NCBI GenBank assembly: GCA_029262415.1
Contig: JAJCZL010000012.1
Location: forward strand, 17,358-81,357
Origin: Deltaproteobacteria bacterium
GTDB lineage: Bacteria > Desulfobacterota > Binatia > UBA1149 > JAJCZL01
Direction of reading: 5' to 3'
DNA length: 64,000 bases
The notes under the pieces are model-generated. The model did not search any database. It was given only the letters and a program-made list of their open reading frames with translations, and was not told the origin of the DNA. Shown here one piece after another: positions 38,541-47,889 of this stretch (position 1 is the first letter of the stretch; the number at the start of each line of letters is the position of its first letter). The translations under genes and the position numbers were made by a program.

Positions 38541-39611
38541 TCAAGCGCCGCCAGGCGTTCGCTCGGCCGCACGCTCGAGCGCTGTGCGCATCAGCCGCAC
38601 ACTGGTGCGTCCGGCCTCGATCGCCTCGGCGCCGCGGTCGTAATCGAGCAAGCGGATGTCGCCGACCCGCGGCATGAGCACGACATCGGGGGGATCGCCG
38701 GCCATGCGGCTGCGGGTGATGCGGTCTTGCATGATGTGCACGGATGCCGCGAGCACGTCGATGAAAGACGGAGAGTCGTCTTTGCGGCGACGGCTTTTCG
38801 AGATATCCGAGAAGCGCGCGACCAGTGCGTCCCACAGCTCACTCATTCTACGATCGTCGCGTGCGTTGTCCCCGTTGCCCCCGCCGCCGCCGTTGCTAAG
38901 GTTGCCGCTGTTGTCCGCGTCGCGCTCGGAGCGCTCGCCGGTGTCCCGCGCGCTGCTTACTTCGGCCTCGGCCGCTTCTGACGCGTCCGCGCTGCGCCGG
39001 CCTGAAGCGGCCGGGGCGCTTGCAGCCGCTCGCCTGCGTGGAGCCGCACGCCCGATTAGATCGGCGTTAAGGTTGACGGCGATCACGACTTCGGCGCCGA
39101 GAGCCCGGCACACCGATGCAGGAACCGGATTGACCAAGCCGCCGTCAACGAGCCTGCGGCCGTCGCCGGTTTCAAACGGCGTGAACAAGCCGGGGAACGA
39201 GATCGACGCGCGCACTGCTTCGGATAGAGATCCTTTTTGTAGCCAGACCTCGCGGCCGGTATCGAGTTCGGTCGCTACGGCTGCGAACGGCTTGCTCAGC
39301 GATTCGATCGCCACGTCGTCGATGTTGGCGTGAACCATCTCGACCAGACGGTCGCCGTTGAGGAAGCCGCCGCGATCGAACGAAATATCGAGCAGCCGGA
39401 ACAGATCGCGCGCGCGTTGTCCGCGTACTTGTTCTTCCAGCGAGTCGAGGTTGCCGGTCAGATAGGAGGCGCCGACCAATGCTCCGACCGAGGAACCGCA
39501 GACGACGTCGGGGTGGATGCCGATAGCCTCCAACTCACGCAGGATTCCTATGTGCGACCAGCCGCGAGCCGATCCACTGCCGAGGGCGATACCAATGGTC
39601 GGTCGCGTCAT
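38541..39611 (-). CDS. patatin-like phospholipase
   Basis: GIALGSGSARGWSHIGILRELEAIGIHPDVVCGSSVGALVGASYL; DGGLVNPVP (Ser-Asp dyad). Confidence 0.92.
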   Translation of the reverse strand: MTRPTIGIALGSGSARGWSHIGILRELEAIGIHPDVVCGSSVGALVGASYLTGNLDSLEEQVRGQRARDLFRLLDISFDRGGFLNGDRLVEMVHANIDDVAIESLSKPFAAVATELDTGREVWLQKGSLSEAVRASISFPGLFTPFETGDGRRLVDGGLVNPVPASVCRALGAEVVIAVNLNADLIGRAAPRRRAAASAPAASGRRSADASEAAEAEVSSARDTGERSERDADNSGNLSNGGGGGNGDNARDDRRMSELWDALVARFSDISKSRRRKDDSPSFIDVLAASVHIMQDRITRSRMAGDPPDVVLMPRVGDIRLLDYDRGAEAIEAGRTSVRLMRTALERAAERTPGGA

Positions 39612-39769
39612 GATGCTCCTTGCTATCGCTACGTGGGGGCCGGTTCAAATTGGTGCAGCGGCGCGGGTCGCAGCCCTCTATACTGGGTGGCCGGAGCTCC
39701 GTTTCCGTGGATCACGCCGGCACCGCACTATCCTCACCGCGTTTCGTTCTCGGCCGGCCCGGCGGCCGT

Positions 39770-40816
39770 ATGCGCATTTTCGCCTACGAAAGCCTCGCGC
39801 TGGCACTGCCGGTGGCGCTCTTCGTCGCAAGCAAGTACGCAGCCGGCGCGGCGCTCGGTTGGGACTCCAGCCACTACGCGCAACTCGGCCTGGACGGTCT
39901 CAACCGCTTCGCCGTTAATTTCGCGCTGCTCTTCATCCTCGCGCAGATTCTGCGCAGGTTGGTTTACCTGCGCGACGGCGTAGCGGAGATGCCGCGAATC
40001 GGCCGTGAGATCTACGACGAATACCTTCGTCCGGATCGTGTTGCCGGCTTTCTGCTCGTCTACCTGCTGCTCCCGCATTTCATGGCGACCTTCAGCACCT
40101 TCAAGCAGGCAATACCGGAGTTCCAGCCCTTCGCATGGGACCGGGCGTTTTACGCTCTTGACCGGGTGCTGCACATGGGCGATGAGCCGTGGCACCGGCT
40201 GCAGCCCTTCCTAGGCAAACCGGCGATCACGCGGGCTTTTGATACCGCCTACGTGTGGTGGTTCCCGCTTCTGTTCGGCATGGCCATGTGGATGGCGTGG
40301 AGCGCAAACCGGCGGCTGCGTATGCAGTTCTTCCTGTCGTTCATGACGTTGTGGGTTTTTCTCGGGACGCTCTCGGCGGCGGTGTTCTCCTCGGCCGGGC
40401 CTTGTTACTACGCTCACGTCACTGGTGATCCGACGCCGTACGGCGCGCTCACGCAATACCTGCAAGACGTACACGGGCAGGGGCACGTGTGGTCGGTATT
40501 CTCTCAGCAAGGATTGTGGACGGCGCACCTCGATCATAGCCGTCCTCCACTCGGAGGCATCTCGGCGATGCCGAGTATGCATGTGGCTGCGGCAGTGCTG
40601 TTCGCGCTGACTGCCTACCGTGTAAGTGCATTGCTGGGATTCGTACTCTCCCAATACGCGATCGTGATCTTGTTCGGATCGGTGGTATTGGGTTGGCACT
40701 ATGCCGTCGACGGCTACGTGAGTATCGCGGCGACGCTGCTTGTTTGGTTTGCGGTGTGCCGTATGACCGAGCGCTGGAAGTGGCTCGACGAGCCCTCAGG
40801 CGCTGATCGTCTTTAG
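39770..40816 (+). CDS. PAP2-superfamily membrane phosphatase/phosphotransferase
   Basis: GGISAMPSMHVAAAVLFALTAYR...GSVVLGWHYAVDGYVS. Confidence 0.8.
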   Translation: MRIFAYESLALALPVALFVASKYAAGAALGWDSSHYAQLGLDGLNRFAVNFALLFILAQILRRLVYLRDGVAEMPRIGREIYDEYLRPDRVAGFLLVYLLLPHFMATFSTFKQAIPEFQPFAWDRAFYALDRVLHMGDEPWHRLQPFLGKPAITRAFDTAYVWWFPLLFGMAMWMAWSANRRLRMQFFLSFMTLWVFLGTLSAAVFSSAGPCYYAHVTGDPTPYGALTQYLQDVHGQGHVWSVFSQQGLWTAHLDHSRPPLGGISAMPSMHVAAAVLFALTAYRVSALLGFVLSQYAIVILFGSVVLGWHYAVDGYVSIAATLLVWFAVCRMTERWKWLDEPSGADRL

Positions 40817-41803
40817 CTGCTTGAAGCGTTCGAGAACCTCGAAGTCTTGTTCGAGGCCTGCTGGGTCTTCGCCGAGCTGTCGGATCGCGTTGCGTTCAAC
40901 GTTACCGAGAAATTCCGCAGCGTCGCTCAGATAGCCCATCTTCAACGGATCCAGTTTCATCAAACGCGCGCAGGTCGCGTCAACCGCAACGAAGTCGTCG
41001 CCGAATACCAAGACAGCCGAATTCTTGGCGGTTCCTTGGATCGGCCCGTTGCCTTCCATGCCGACGATGCCGTCGACGATGGCGAAGCGGGCTCCTGAAA
41101 TTGCACCGTTGATATCGACGATGCTTTGCTCCAGGCCCGCGTAGTGCAGCGGGTTCTTCGGCCAACCGTAAACCGAACCCGGCATGATGCCGAATAGGTT
41201 CTTCATCGAAAGCGTTGCGCCCGCCCAGTGATGGGTTTTCATCTTTGGCATCGATACCAACAAGTCGGCGTCGAGGATGGTCTCGGGCAGCTGCAGGGTG
41301 CCGAAATTAGTGAAATGCGTCGCCAGCTTCACCGCACGTGTGCGGTCGTGGTTGAGGTCGACGTAGGCAACATCGAAGTCGCGCAGGACGTTCCACAGGC
41401 CCGAAGCGGTAAGCATATACTCGTTGTCGCGGCGGTGACCGGGGCCCTCGGCTACGCTCACCGATGCGGCGCCGAGCGTGCGCATGGCTGAGACCGTTGC
41501 CGCAATCAGCAGCGGGTGTGTGTTGATTACCCCTTGCGGGTCGTACTCGACGAGGTTGGGTTTGAGGACGACGTTTTTGTCTTTGACCTCGAGCGCAAAC
41601 AGCGCGAGCCCTTCAAGCACCTTGGCTTCCAGGCGCTCTCCATAGCGGTCGGCGGAAAGCACTGCCACTCTTGATTGTTTGGGCTTGCGATAGGCTTCGC
41701 CGGTCCAGCGGATTTGACGCTGCTCGGTTGTCTTGCGCGAACAAGCAAGCGTCGGAAGCGCCGCTGTAGCGACCACGCTCTTGAGAAAGTCTCTGCGTTT
41801 CAT
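40796..41803 (-). CDS. DUF362 domain protein with Tat-type leader
   Basis: MKRRDFLKSVVATAALPTLAC; VVLKPNLVEYDPQGVINTHPLL; MPKMKTHHWAGATLSMKNLFG. Confidence 0.85.
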   Translation of the reverse strand: MKRRDFLKSVVATAALPTLACSRKTTEQRQIRWTGEAYRKPKQSRVAVLSADRYGERLEAKVLEGLALFALEVKDKNVVLKPNLVEYDPQGVINTHPLLIAATVSAMRTLGAASVSVAEGPGHRRDNEYMLTASGLWNVLRDFDVAYVDLNHDRTRAVKLATHFTNFGTLQLPETILDADLLVSMPKMKTHHWAGATLSMKNLFGIMPGSVYGWPKNPLHYAGLEQSIVDINGAISGARFAIVDGIVGMEGNGPIQGTAKNSAVLVFGDDFVAVDATCARLMKLDPLKMGYLSDAAEFLGNVERNAIRQLGEDPAGLEQDFEVLERFKQLKTISA

Positions 41804-42756
41804 CGCCGGTCCCTAGGTTTTGTCTCTACGACGGTCGTCCATCGTCGGTGATCACCGAGCGCGAGTAGCGCGAGACCGCGTACCTTGTTGTCGCCGATAA
41901 AACCGGTGTGCTCGAAGCTGCCTGTCAGATGGGTTCGCGCAGCGCTGTCGTCGCGGTTGTACAGCGAGTGGCAGATTATGGTTAACGCCGCGACCAGTCC
42001 GGAGGTATTGTCGTCGGACGCGGCTTTGAGCGCGTGTAAGCTTTGAACGTTCGCGGTACTCGCGCGGTGGTCTTGCAGGGCGATCAGCGTAAGCGCGGTG
42101 ATGTCGGGGTAAGGTGCCAGCTCTGCGCCCAACACTTTCTTGTTTCCAAAGTTCCAGCCGCCGCCGTAACACATGCGGTCGTAGAGCATGCGTTCGGCCT
42201 CTTCGAGGCGTGCGCCGACCGCGTCGGGAGCGTACCCGCCACGCTGCGCACGTTTGAGTGCGAGCACCGCGTACGCCGTCGGTTCGACCCAACTCCAGGT
42301 GCCCGCCACCCACGGCCATCCTTTGAGGTCGGGGTCGGCCTCGACGACGGAAAGTTCCGGGACCCACTTGTGTAAGAAGCGTTTGACCCACGGCGCGCCG
42401 TCGCCTTCTTGTGGTGTCAGCCATGCGGCTGCGCGCCTCAGCGAATCGTCGAGTGTCTGATCTGCGGTGCCGGCGAAGCCTGACAACGCGATGATCGCGA
42501 CCGCGGTAGCGGCCGGGCTTGCGGCTTGTCCCTCGATCAGCGGCCAAGAACCGTCTGCGCCTTGGAGCGCGAACAGCCGCTCACGTGCACTAGCGATCGC
42601 GGCCGGGCTCTGGTCGCTGCTTGCCTCCAGCCCCGCCGCCAAACCCATCAATGCGAACGCGGTGGCCTCGACGTTGGTCGGCCGGTCGGCGTAGGTGCCC
42701 CAGCCGCCGTCGGGGTTTCGGTCTTTAAGCAGACTGTCGGTTATGTCGCGGATCAT
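41800..42756 (-). CDS. prenyltransferase/squalene-cyclase repeat protein
   Basis: NPDGGWGTYADRPTNVEATAFALMGL; LQGADGSWP; WSWVEPTAYAVLAL; 4-nt overlap with DUF362 gene. Confidence 0.8.
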   Translation of the reverse strand: MIRDITDSLLKDRNPDGGWGTYADRPTNVEATAFALMGLAAGLEASSDQSPAAIASARERLFALQGADGSWPLIEGQAASPAATAVAIIALSGFAGTADQTLDDSLRRAAAWLTPQEGDGAPWVKRFLHKWVPELSVVEADPDLKGWPWVAGTWSWVEPTAYAVLALKRAQRGGYAPDAVGARLEEAERMLYDRMCYGGGWNFGNKKVLGAELAPYPDITALTLIALQDHRASTANVQSLHALKAASDDNTSGLVAALTIICHSLYNRDDSAARTHLTGSFEHTGFIGDNKVRGLALLALGDHRRWTTVVETKPRDRR

Positions 42757-42890
42757 GCAGCGCCGCTCTCGCCGACTCACGGCGAGGGTGCCCTACATTA
42801 TATAGAAGCTGGGAGGCTGCCGCCGTCGAATGGAAATATTTGTCGAGGGTCTGGCAATCGCTCCGACCTGCGAGCGAGCGTCAGCGCCGG

Positions 42891-44705
42891 CTACGGCCCC
42901 GTGGCTTTGAACTGCTTAGCGTCATTCTTGCTCGCTACCGCGAAAGGTACTTCCCAACAGGACACACTACCGTCGTCGACCACGAATTGCGCAGTTACGG
43001 TGGTCGTCAGCGGTAAACTAGGAGCACTGAAGTTTGCGCCGGTCGCCTTCACCTGAACACGGGTCCTACCCGCTGTACCGTCGCCCTTGAGCTTGACCTG
43101 CTGGATTCCATCGGGCGTCCCGCTGTTGTCCTTGAATCTGAAACCCGTGCTGCCAATCGCCTTCCAGCACGGCTTGCTTGCGCACGTTCCGCCCGGCAAC
43201 ACGGCAGCCTCGACCCGCGGCTGCGGGTTGGCCGAGTCGTCCCATATGCACAAGCGATAGTCGGCCGAACCGTTCACGGGATCGGAAAACTCTGTAATCT
43301 GAGTGGCATCGCCCCTCTTGTAGCTGAACTTGAGCCGACTCTTGCTTGGGTTGCTTGCCTTCAGCTTGATCTTCAGCTGCGACGCGCCGGCTGGGCTTCC
43401 CTTGCACCCAACAATTGGGACGTCGCCACAGAGACTAATCGGCAATGTCGTGGTTGTCGTGGTTGGCGGTATCGTCGTTGTCGTTGTTCCGGGAAGCGGC
43501 TCAGCCAAGCGCTGGTCTACCCAATCTACGATAGCCTGGTTGTAGTCGCCGCCGCCGTCGAGTTGATCCCCCGGCGGATCGGCCCGGGTGTAGGGGTACT
43601 TGGACGGCGAGTGAAGGTTGCAGGCCCCCGGGGTGGTGTTCCCCACATCGTTCACGCACACCTCCACACTGACCGAGCGCCCGGCACCACCCGGCGGGTC
43701 GGCCGCGATGGCATCCCGATAGGGGCCGTGCTCGTGCGCGCAGCCCGGCTCGGTGTAAGGATTGCCCAAATCGTCGGTGTAGTTCTGGACCGCCGAACCG
43801 CAACAAGCCGGATCTCCTGTATTCCACAGGTGGTAGATAGGAACGCTAATCAACCCGGTCGAGACGATATCTTCGGGATACAGTTCCGAGGATGCCAGGG
43901 GGCCGATCTTGGGCAGCAGAAGAGCCCTATCGTATGGAAAGGGCATGCAGAATAGATCGGCGTTATCGTTTATTCCACGCCCCATCACATGGGAATCCGA
44001 CACGATGCCCGACAGGAGCACGCCTTCGCGCTCGAAAGAGTACGCAACGCCAAAGCTGCCGATCGACCCGGCTGAGGTTCCGTGCAGAAAGACGTGGGAT
44101 GTAGCAACACGATTGTACGTGAAGGCAATGGCCGCCTTGGTGGCCAGCAGTCCATCGGCCGCACGGGTCTGGCCGTTCTCATCGGGGGAGTTGGGGTTGT
44201 TCAGATCCGGTATGCCCACACCGGAGTACACATCGTGATCGCAAAGCGAGGGCAGCAGGAAACGAAAACCGGCAGAATGGCCGAGCACCTTAGCCACCAA
44301 ACCACCCTCTCCCATTAGGTTGGTCAGCTTGGTGATGCTCTCCTGGTTGTTCGCGCCAAGGAATTCGATGGGTACGTACTCCCCCAGCTCGTTGAAGGCC
44401 CCCACTCCACCTCCGTGCATGCGCACCCACAAGGGCCTCTCGGTGGTCAGAGGTAGCCCGTCGGAGTATACGATGAGGAAGGTCTGGTAGCCGCTGCGGC
44501 CACAGGTGTAGGCGCGGTTCTCGTAGTACTCGCCGGTGTAGCCCTGATCGCTCACCGTACTCACCAGGACAATCTGACTGGTCGAGTAAGGATCGTCGAT
44601 GCTGTGCCCTCCCCATGGGTCCGGTACCGCCTCCGCGTCGCCGATGAGCACAAAAGTAGCGACACACATCGCCAGGAATAATCCAGACAAAACAGGAGTG
44701 CGCAT
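42891..44705 (-). CDS. secreted alpha/beta-hydrolase-like enzyme with Thr-rich linker and conserved-looking C-terminal module
   Basis: Signal peptide; VFLHGTSAGSIGSFGVAYSF (GxSxG); GTTTTTIPPTTTTTTLP linker; Cys-containing beta-rich tail. Confidence 0.7.
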   Translation of the reverse strand: MRTPVLSGLFLAMCVATFVLIGDAEAVPDPWGGHSIDDPYSTSQIVLVSTVSDQGYTGEYYENRAYTCGRSGYQTFLIVYSDGLPLTTERPLWVRMHGGGVGAFNELGEYVPIEFLGANNQESITKLTNLMGEGGLVAKVLGHSAGFRFLLPSLCDHDVYSGVGIPDLNNPNSPDENGQTRAADGLLATKAAIAFTYNRVATSHVFLHGTSAGSIGSFGVAYSFEREGVLLSGIVSDSHVMGRGINDNADLFCMPFPYDRALLLPKIGPLASSELYPEDIVSTGLISVPIYHLWNTGDPACCGSAVQNYTDDLGNPYTEPGCAHEHGPYRDAIAADPPGGAGRSVSVEVCVNDVGNTTPGACNLHSPSKYPYTRADPPGDQLDGGGDYNQAIVDWVDQRLAEPLPGTTTTTIPPTTTTTTLPISLCGDVPIVGCKGSPAGASQLKIKLKASNPSKSRLKFSYKRGDATQITEFSDPVNGSADYRLCIWDDSANPQPRVEAAVLPGGTCASKPCWKAIGSTGFRFKDNSGTPDGIQQVKLKGDGTAGRTRVQVKATGANFSAPSLPLTTTVTAQFVVDDGSVSCWEVPFAVASKNDAKQFKATGP

Positions 44706-44998
44706 TTTTCAACGGTAGCACACGGCCAGCGGATAGTAAGGATGCGCCATCGCGCATAGATTCACTGAGGATCTGTCCGGGCCATCCGCTGTGGGCCATC
44801 CCCCCGTCTGCGCCAAGTCTCGACGGCGTGATCGCTCCCGCCGTCTACTACAGCAGGCCGCGCACGGATGGTCTTGTCGGTGCCTCCCGCGCACGGGTTG
44901 GTGACAGTTAGGCGCGGTAGTCTCTCGACAGGGCCCACTTGCCTGTGCCCATAATTCAACTGCGCTGGTCGGCTATGCTGGGGCATCCAGGGGAACAC

Positions 44999-47710
44999 TT
45001 GAAGCTTTATCTTAAAACGCTTGTCGCTATCGGTCTGTCCGTATCCGCCCTGGCTTTGGCCCCAACTCTAGTCAAGGCCCAGGCGCTCAGCCGCGACCAG
45101 CAGCTTTGCACGAGGGCCTTTGACAAGGACTTCGCCAAGACCGTTGGTGCCCACGCCAAGGTCGTCTCCTCTTGTATGAAGAACTTCGCTAAGGGGCGGC
45201 TGGTTGGCAGTGCCCAGGCCTGCCTCGGTAGCGACAGCCGTGGCAAGTTTAGCGCGGCCAAGCACAAGGCGGCGCGCGACTACGCCCAGCTGTGTAGCGG
45301 CACGGGTTCTGATGGTGGTGCGCTGCTTGCGCCCTATGGCGTGGGATTGCCTGGCCGGGCGGCTCTGGCGGCGAGCACTCTAGGTGCTGAGCTTGCCGCG
45401 CGGATGTTCGGTGCGGATCTAGACCTGGCCTTGGTCACCGGGGCCGCCGACAAAGCTACTTCGCGTTGCCAGCAGAGCGTGGCCAAGGATGCCGGCAAGT
45501 GCCGTAAGGCCAAGCTCAAGGCCTACCACCGCTGCAAGGCCAAGGGCTTGAAGGGTGGCTCGATCACTGGCGCCTCGGGCCTAGAGGCGTGTATTGGAGA
45601 TGACGCCAAGGGCAAGGTCGCGCGGGCCTGCGGGGCAAACAGTCGCCTGGCCAAAGACGTTACCCAGAGATGCGCGGGCGTAAATCTCGTCCAGGCCTTT
45701 CCCGCCTGCACCACGCCCGACCTCTACACCTGCGTAGAACGCGAAGTCGAGTGCATGGCCTGCTTGGCCATTGATGAGGCCGACGACCTCAATCGCGATT
45801 GCGACCTGTTCGATGACGGACTCGCCAACGCCAGCTGCTCGCCGTTGGATCTTCCCGGCCGCGGCCCCTGGCCGATGACGCCGGTGAGCGTGTTCACGAT
45901 GTCGAGCGTCTATCCCCAACACGCAGCCGGTGCGACTTACTTCTCGGGTAAGAAGAATCAGAATTTTACTGCGGCGCAAGACGTCTGGTTCGGAGGGTTT
46001 TTTGTGCCGGCGGGGACCACCGTGAAGCTCAGTGAGTATTCAAATACCTGCGACACGCTGCCCTGTATCAGTCTCCAGCCGCTCGGCGACGAGCCGCTCG
46101 ATAGTGCCGATGCCGCGGCTTTTAACCAAGCGGTACTTGATAAGAGCGATGGTACCGTGAGCCGTCTGGATATCTCGCAGTACTTGGGCCAGCCGGGCGC
46201 CTCGACCAGGTGGGTGATGCGCTGGAGTGAGCTTTCCGACGAAGTACCGCCGGGCGCAGCCGAAGCGATTGCGTTGATGAGAGCGGCCAACTTGAAGCTG
46301 ATGCCGACGATTTCCGCCGATCGTGTCGATCTGCGCCATCCGGATTTTCCTCTCAGCGCCGGAGGGCCCTGTATTCTCTATGATTTTACCGACACCTTCG
46401 ATGAGCGCTTCGGTTACAGCAAGCTCTACTTCGACTGGGTTACCGGTTTGTTGAACCTTTATGGTGATGTGTTGGCGGTGCTCAACATAGAGAACGAAGT
46501 AGACCAAGACGGCAACACCTGGTGTGAACCGCTGGGCGTAAGAGACGGCTACGCCAAGATGGTGATAACCGCCAAGTATGCCGTGCGCCAGGCCGGCTCG
46601 TCGACGAGGATAACCGACAGCGGCATGATGGGTGTCAGCTGGGCGCGCATGGCCTTCGTCGACCTGATGGAGCAGCGCCAAGCCATCGTTCAAGCCGGCG
46701 GCACACCGCCGGCGGCTTTGGACGCTGAGATCCTCGAGCTCGGCTCGCAGTTCCAGACGACGATTCCGGTGACCGACACTGGCGATGTCGACTGGCCTGT
46801 CATCAATGCCGCGCTGACCGATATCGAGTCAATCTCCTATGTAACAAACGCTCGCGAAATAATTCGCCTGCTAAACTCCGAGGTCATTGATCCCGATCTA
46901 GGCGAGCCGGCGGTGGATGTATTCAACTTCCATCACCACAATGCCTCGGGGGCCGTGCCATCGATTGTCAACTATGTTCGCAAGGTCTTTGCCAAAGGCG
47001 GAGAGCCGTTGATCAACAACGAGATGGGGCTGGTCAGAAGAAGCGTCTTCCCCAAGACCCTGGCTGCCGGCAACACCGAGATTCTAAATAGAACCCAGTT
47101 CGTTCCGATAACGAGTCTGACTCTAAACGGCGAGGTAGAGCAGACCGGCGGCGTCACTGCCTTGGGTCGTTTCGGACCGATGACACGTCAGCGCGAGATC
47201 GCCACCGCGGAGTTGGCAAAGAAGCTCGTCATCCATTTCGGCAACGGAGTAAAGACGGCTACGTACTTCGGGTTCAACGGTGGATCCACCAACGACGCCT
47301 ACACCCAAACGGCAACAGCGGGGGTAGATGGTGCGACCCAGGATCAGTACTTCCGTCTGGGCGACATGAACTACTCTTCTGTGCTTTCTAACGACCACCT
47401 GCCCGTGGCTTCCAACTTCCGTGCCCTGCTCAACCTAAAAGACCTGTTCGACTCGCCAGTGCTGTCGAGCACCCACGCTGTAGCCGGCCTGTTGGAGAGC
47501 TATGAGCTGACTCTCGTCGACAAGAGAGTTGTCGCGGGATGGGTGCCTTCATACCAGGCCAACATCGGCCAGAGCGTGCAACTGAACGTTGCCGCTGAGA
47601 TCGCGGCTGGCTGCAGCTTCTACGATCTCGAGGGCTTCGACGTCGTCCCCGACGCTCAAAATGAGGTTACGATCGGCATGGCTCCGGCGTTCTACGTGTG
47701 CCCGCTTTAA
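44999..47710 (+). CDS. secreted protein: Cys-rich duplicated N-terminal module + glycoside hydrolase clan-A-like domain
   Basis: TTG start 44999 after AGGGG; signal peptide to VKAQA; CX..DFAK..C repeats; VLNIENEVD and LINNEMGL glutamate motifs. Confidence 0.6.
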   Translation: MKLYLKTLVAIGLSVSALALAPTLVKAQALSRDQQLCTRAFDKDFAKTVGAHAKVVSSCMKNFAKGRLVGSAQACLGSDSRGKFSAAKHKAARDYAQLCSGTGSDGGALLAPYGVGLPGRAALAASTLGAELAARMFGADLDLALVTGAADKATSRCQQSVAKDAGKCRKAKLKAYHRCKAKGLKGGSITGASGLEACIGDDAKGKVARACGANSRLAKDVTQRCAGVNLVQAFPACTTPDLYTCVEREVECMACLAIDEADDLNRDCDLFDDGLANASCSPLDLPGRGPWPMTPVSVFTMSSVYPQHAAGATYFSGKKNQNFTAAQDVWFGGFFVPAGTTVKLSEYSNTCDTLPCISLQPLGDEPLDSADAAAFNQAVLDKSDGTVSRLDISQYLGQPGASTRWVMRWSELSDEVPPGAAEAIALMRAANLKLMPTISADRVDLRHPDFPLSAGGPCILYDFTDTFDERFGYSKLYFDWVTGLLNLYGDVLAVLNIENEVDQDGNTWCEPLGVRDGYAKMVITAKYAVRQAGSSTRITDSGMMGVSWARMAFVDLMEQRQAIVQAGGTPPAALDAEILELGSQFQTTIPVTDTGDVDWPVINAALTDIESISYVTNAREIIRLLNSEVIDPDLGEPAVDVFNFHHHNASGAVPSIVNYVRKVFAKGGEPLINNEMGLVRRSVFPKTLAAGNTEILNRTQFVPITSLTLNGEVEQTGGVTALGRFGPMTRQREIATAELAKKLVIHFGNGVKTATYFGFNGGSTNDAYTQTATAGVDGATQDQYFRLGDMNYSSVLSNDHLPVASNFRALLNLKDLFDSPVLSSTHAVAGLLESYELTLVDKRVVAGWVPSYQANIGQSVQLNVAAEIAAGCSFYDLEGFDVVPDAQNEVTIGMAPAFYVCPL

Positions 47711-47729
47711 GCGGGGTTGTCGTTAGTAC

Positions 47730-47822
47730 ATGAATCGAGTCGCTCGGCGTCTCAATGAGCGGCCGCGAAAGACATTGGGTCTGAACACACCAGCCGATAC
47801 ACTGCGCGATACGTTGCGATGA
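47730..47822 (+). pseudogene. IS30-family transposase C-terminal remnant
   Basis: MNRVARRLNERPRKTLGLNTPADTLRDTLR* matches the IS30 C-terminal pattern LNxRPRKTLGxxTPAE. Confidence 0.75.
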
Positions 47823-47889
47823 CCGGTTTGACCTGCCCCCCACGCACACGCACCCGTTCCGGCCTATCGACCAAAGGATCGCGCGTCGC

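Noticed and set aside
43440-43500. Repetitive GT-rich tract resembling a short tandem repeat array
   Set aside because: Encodes the Thr-rich linker (TTTTTIPPTTTTTTLP) of the secreted hydrolase; not a CRISPR or intergenic repeat
47701-47720. CCCGCTTTAAGCGGG hairpin at end of the GH-like gene as a terminator
   Set aside because: Only a 5-bp stem spanning the stop codon and no clear U-tract; not convincing
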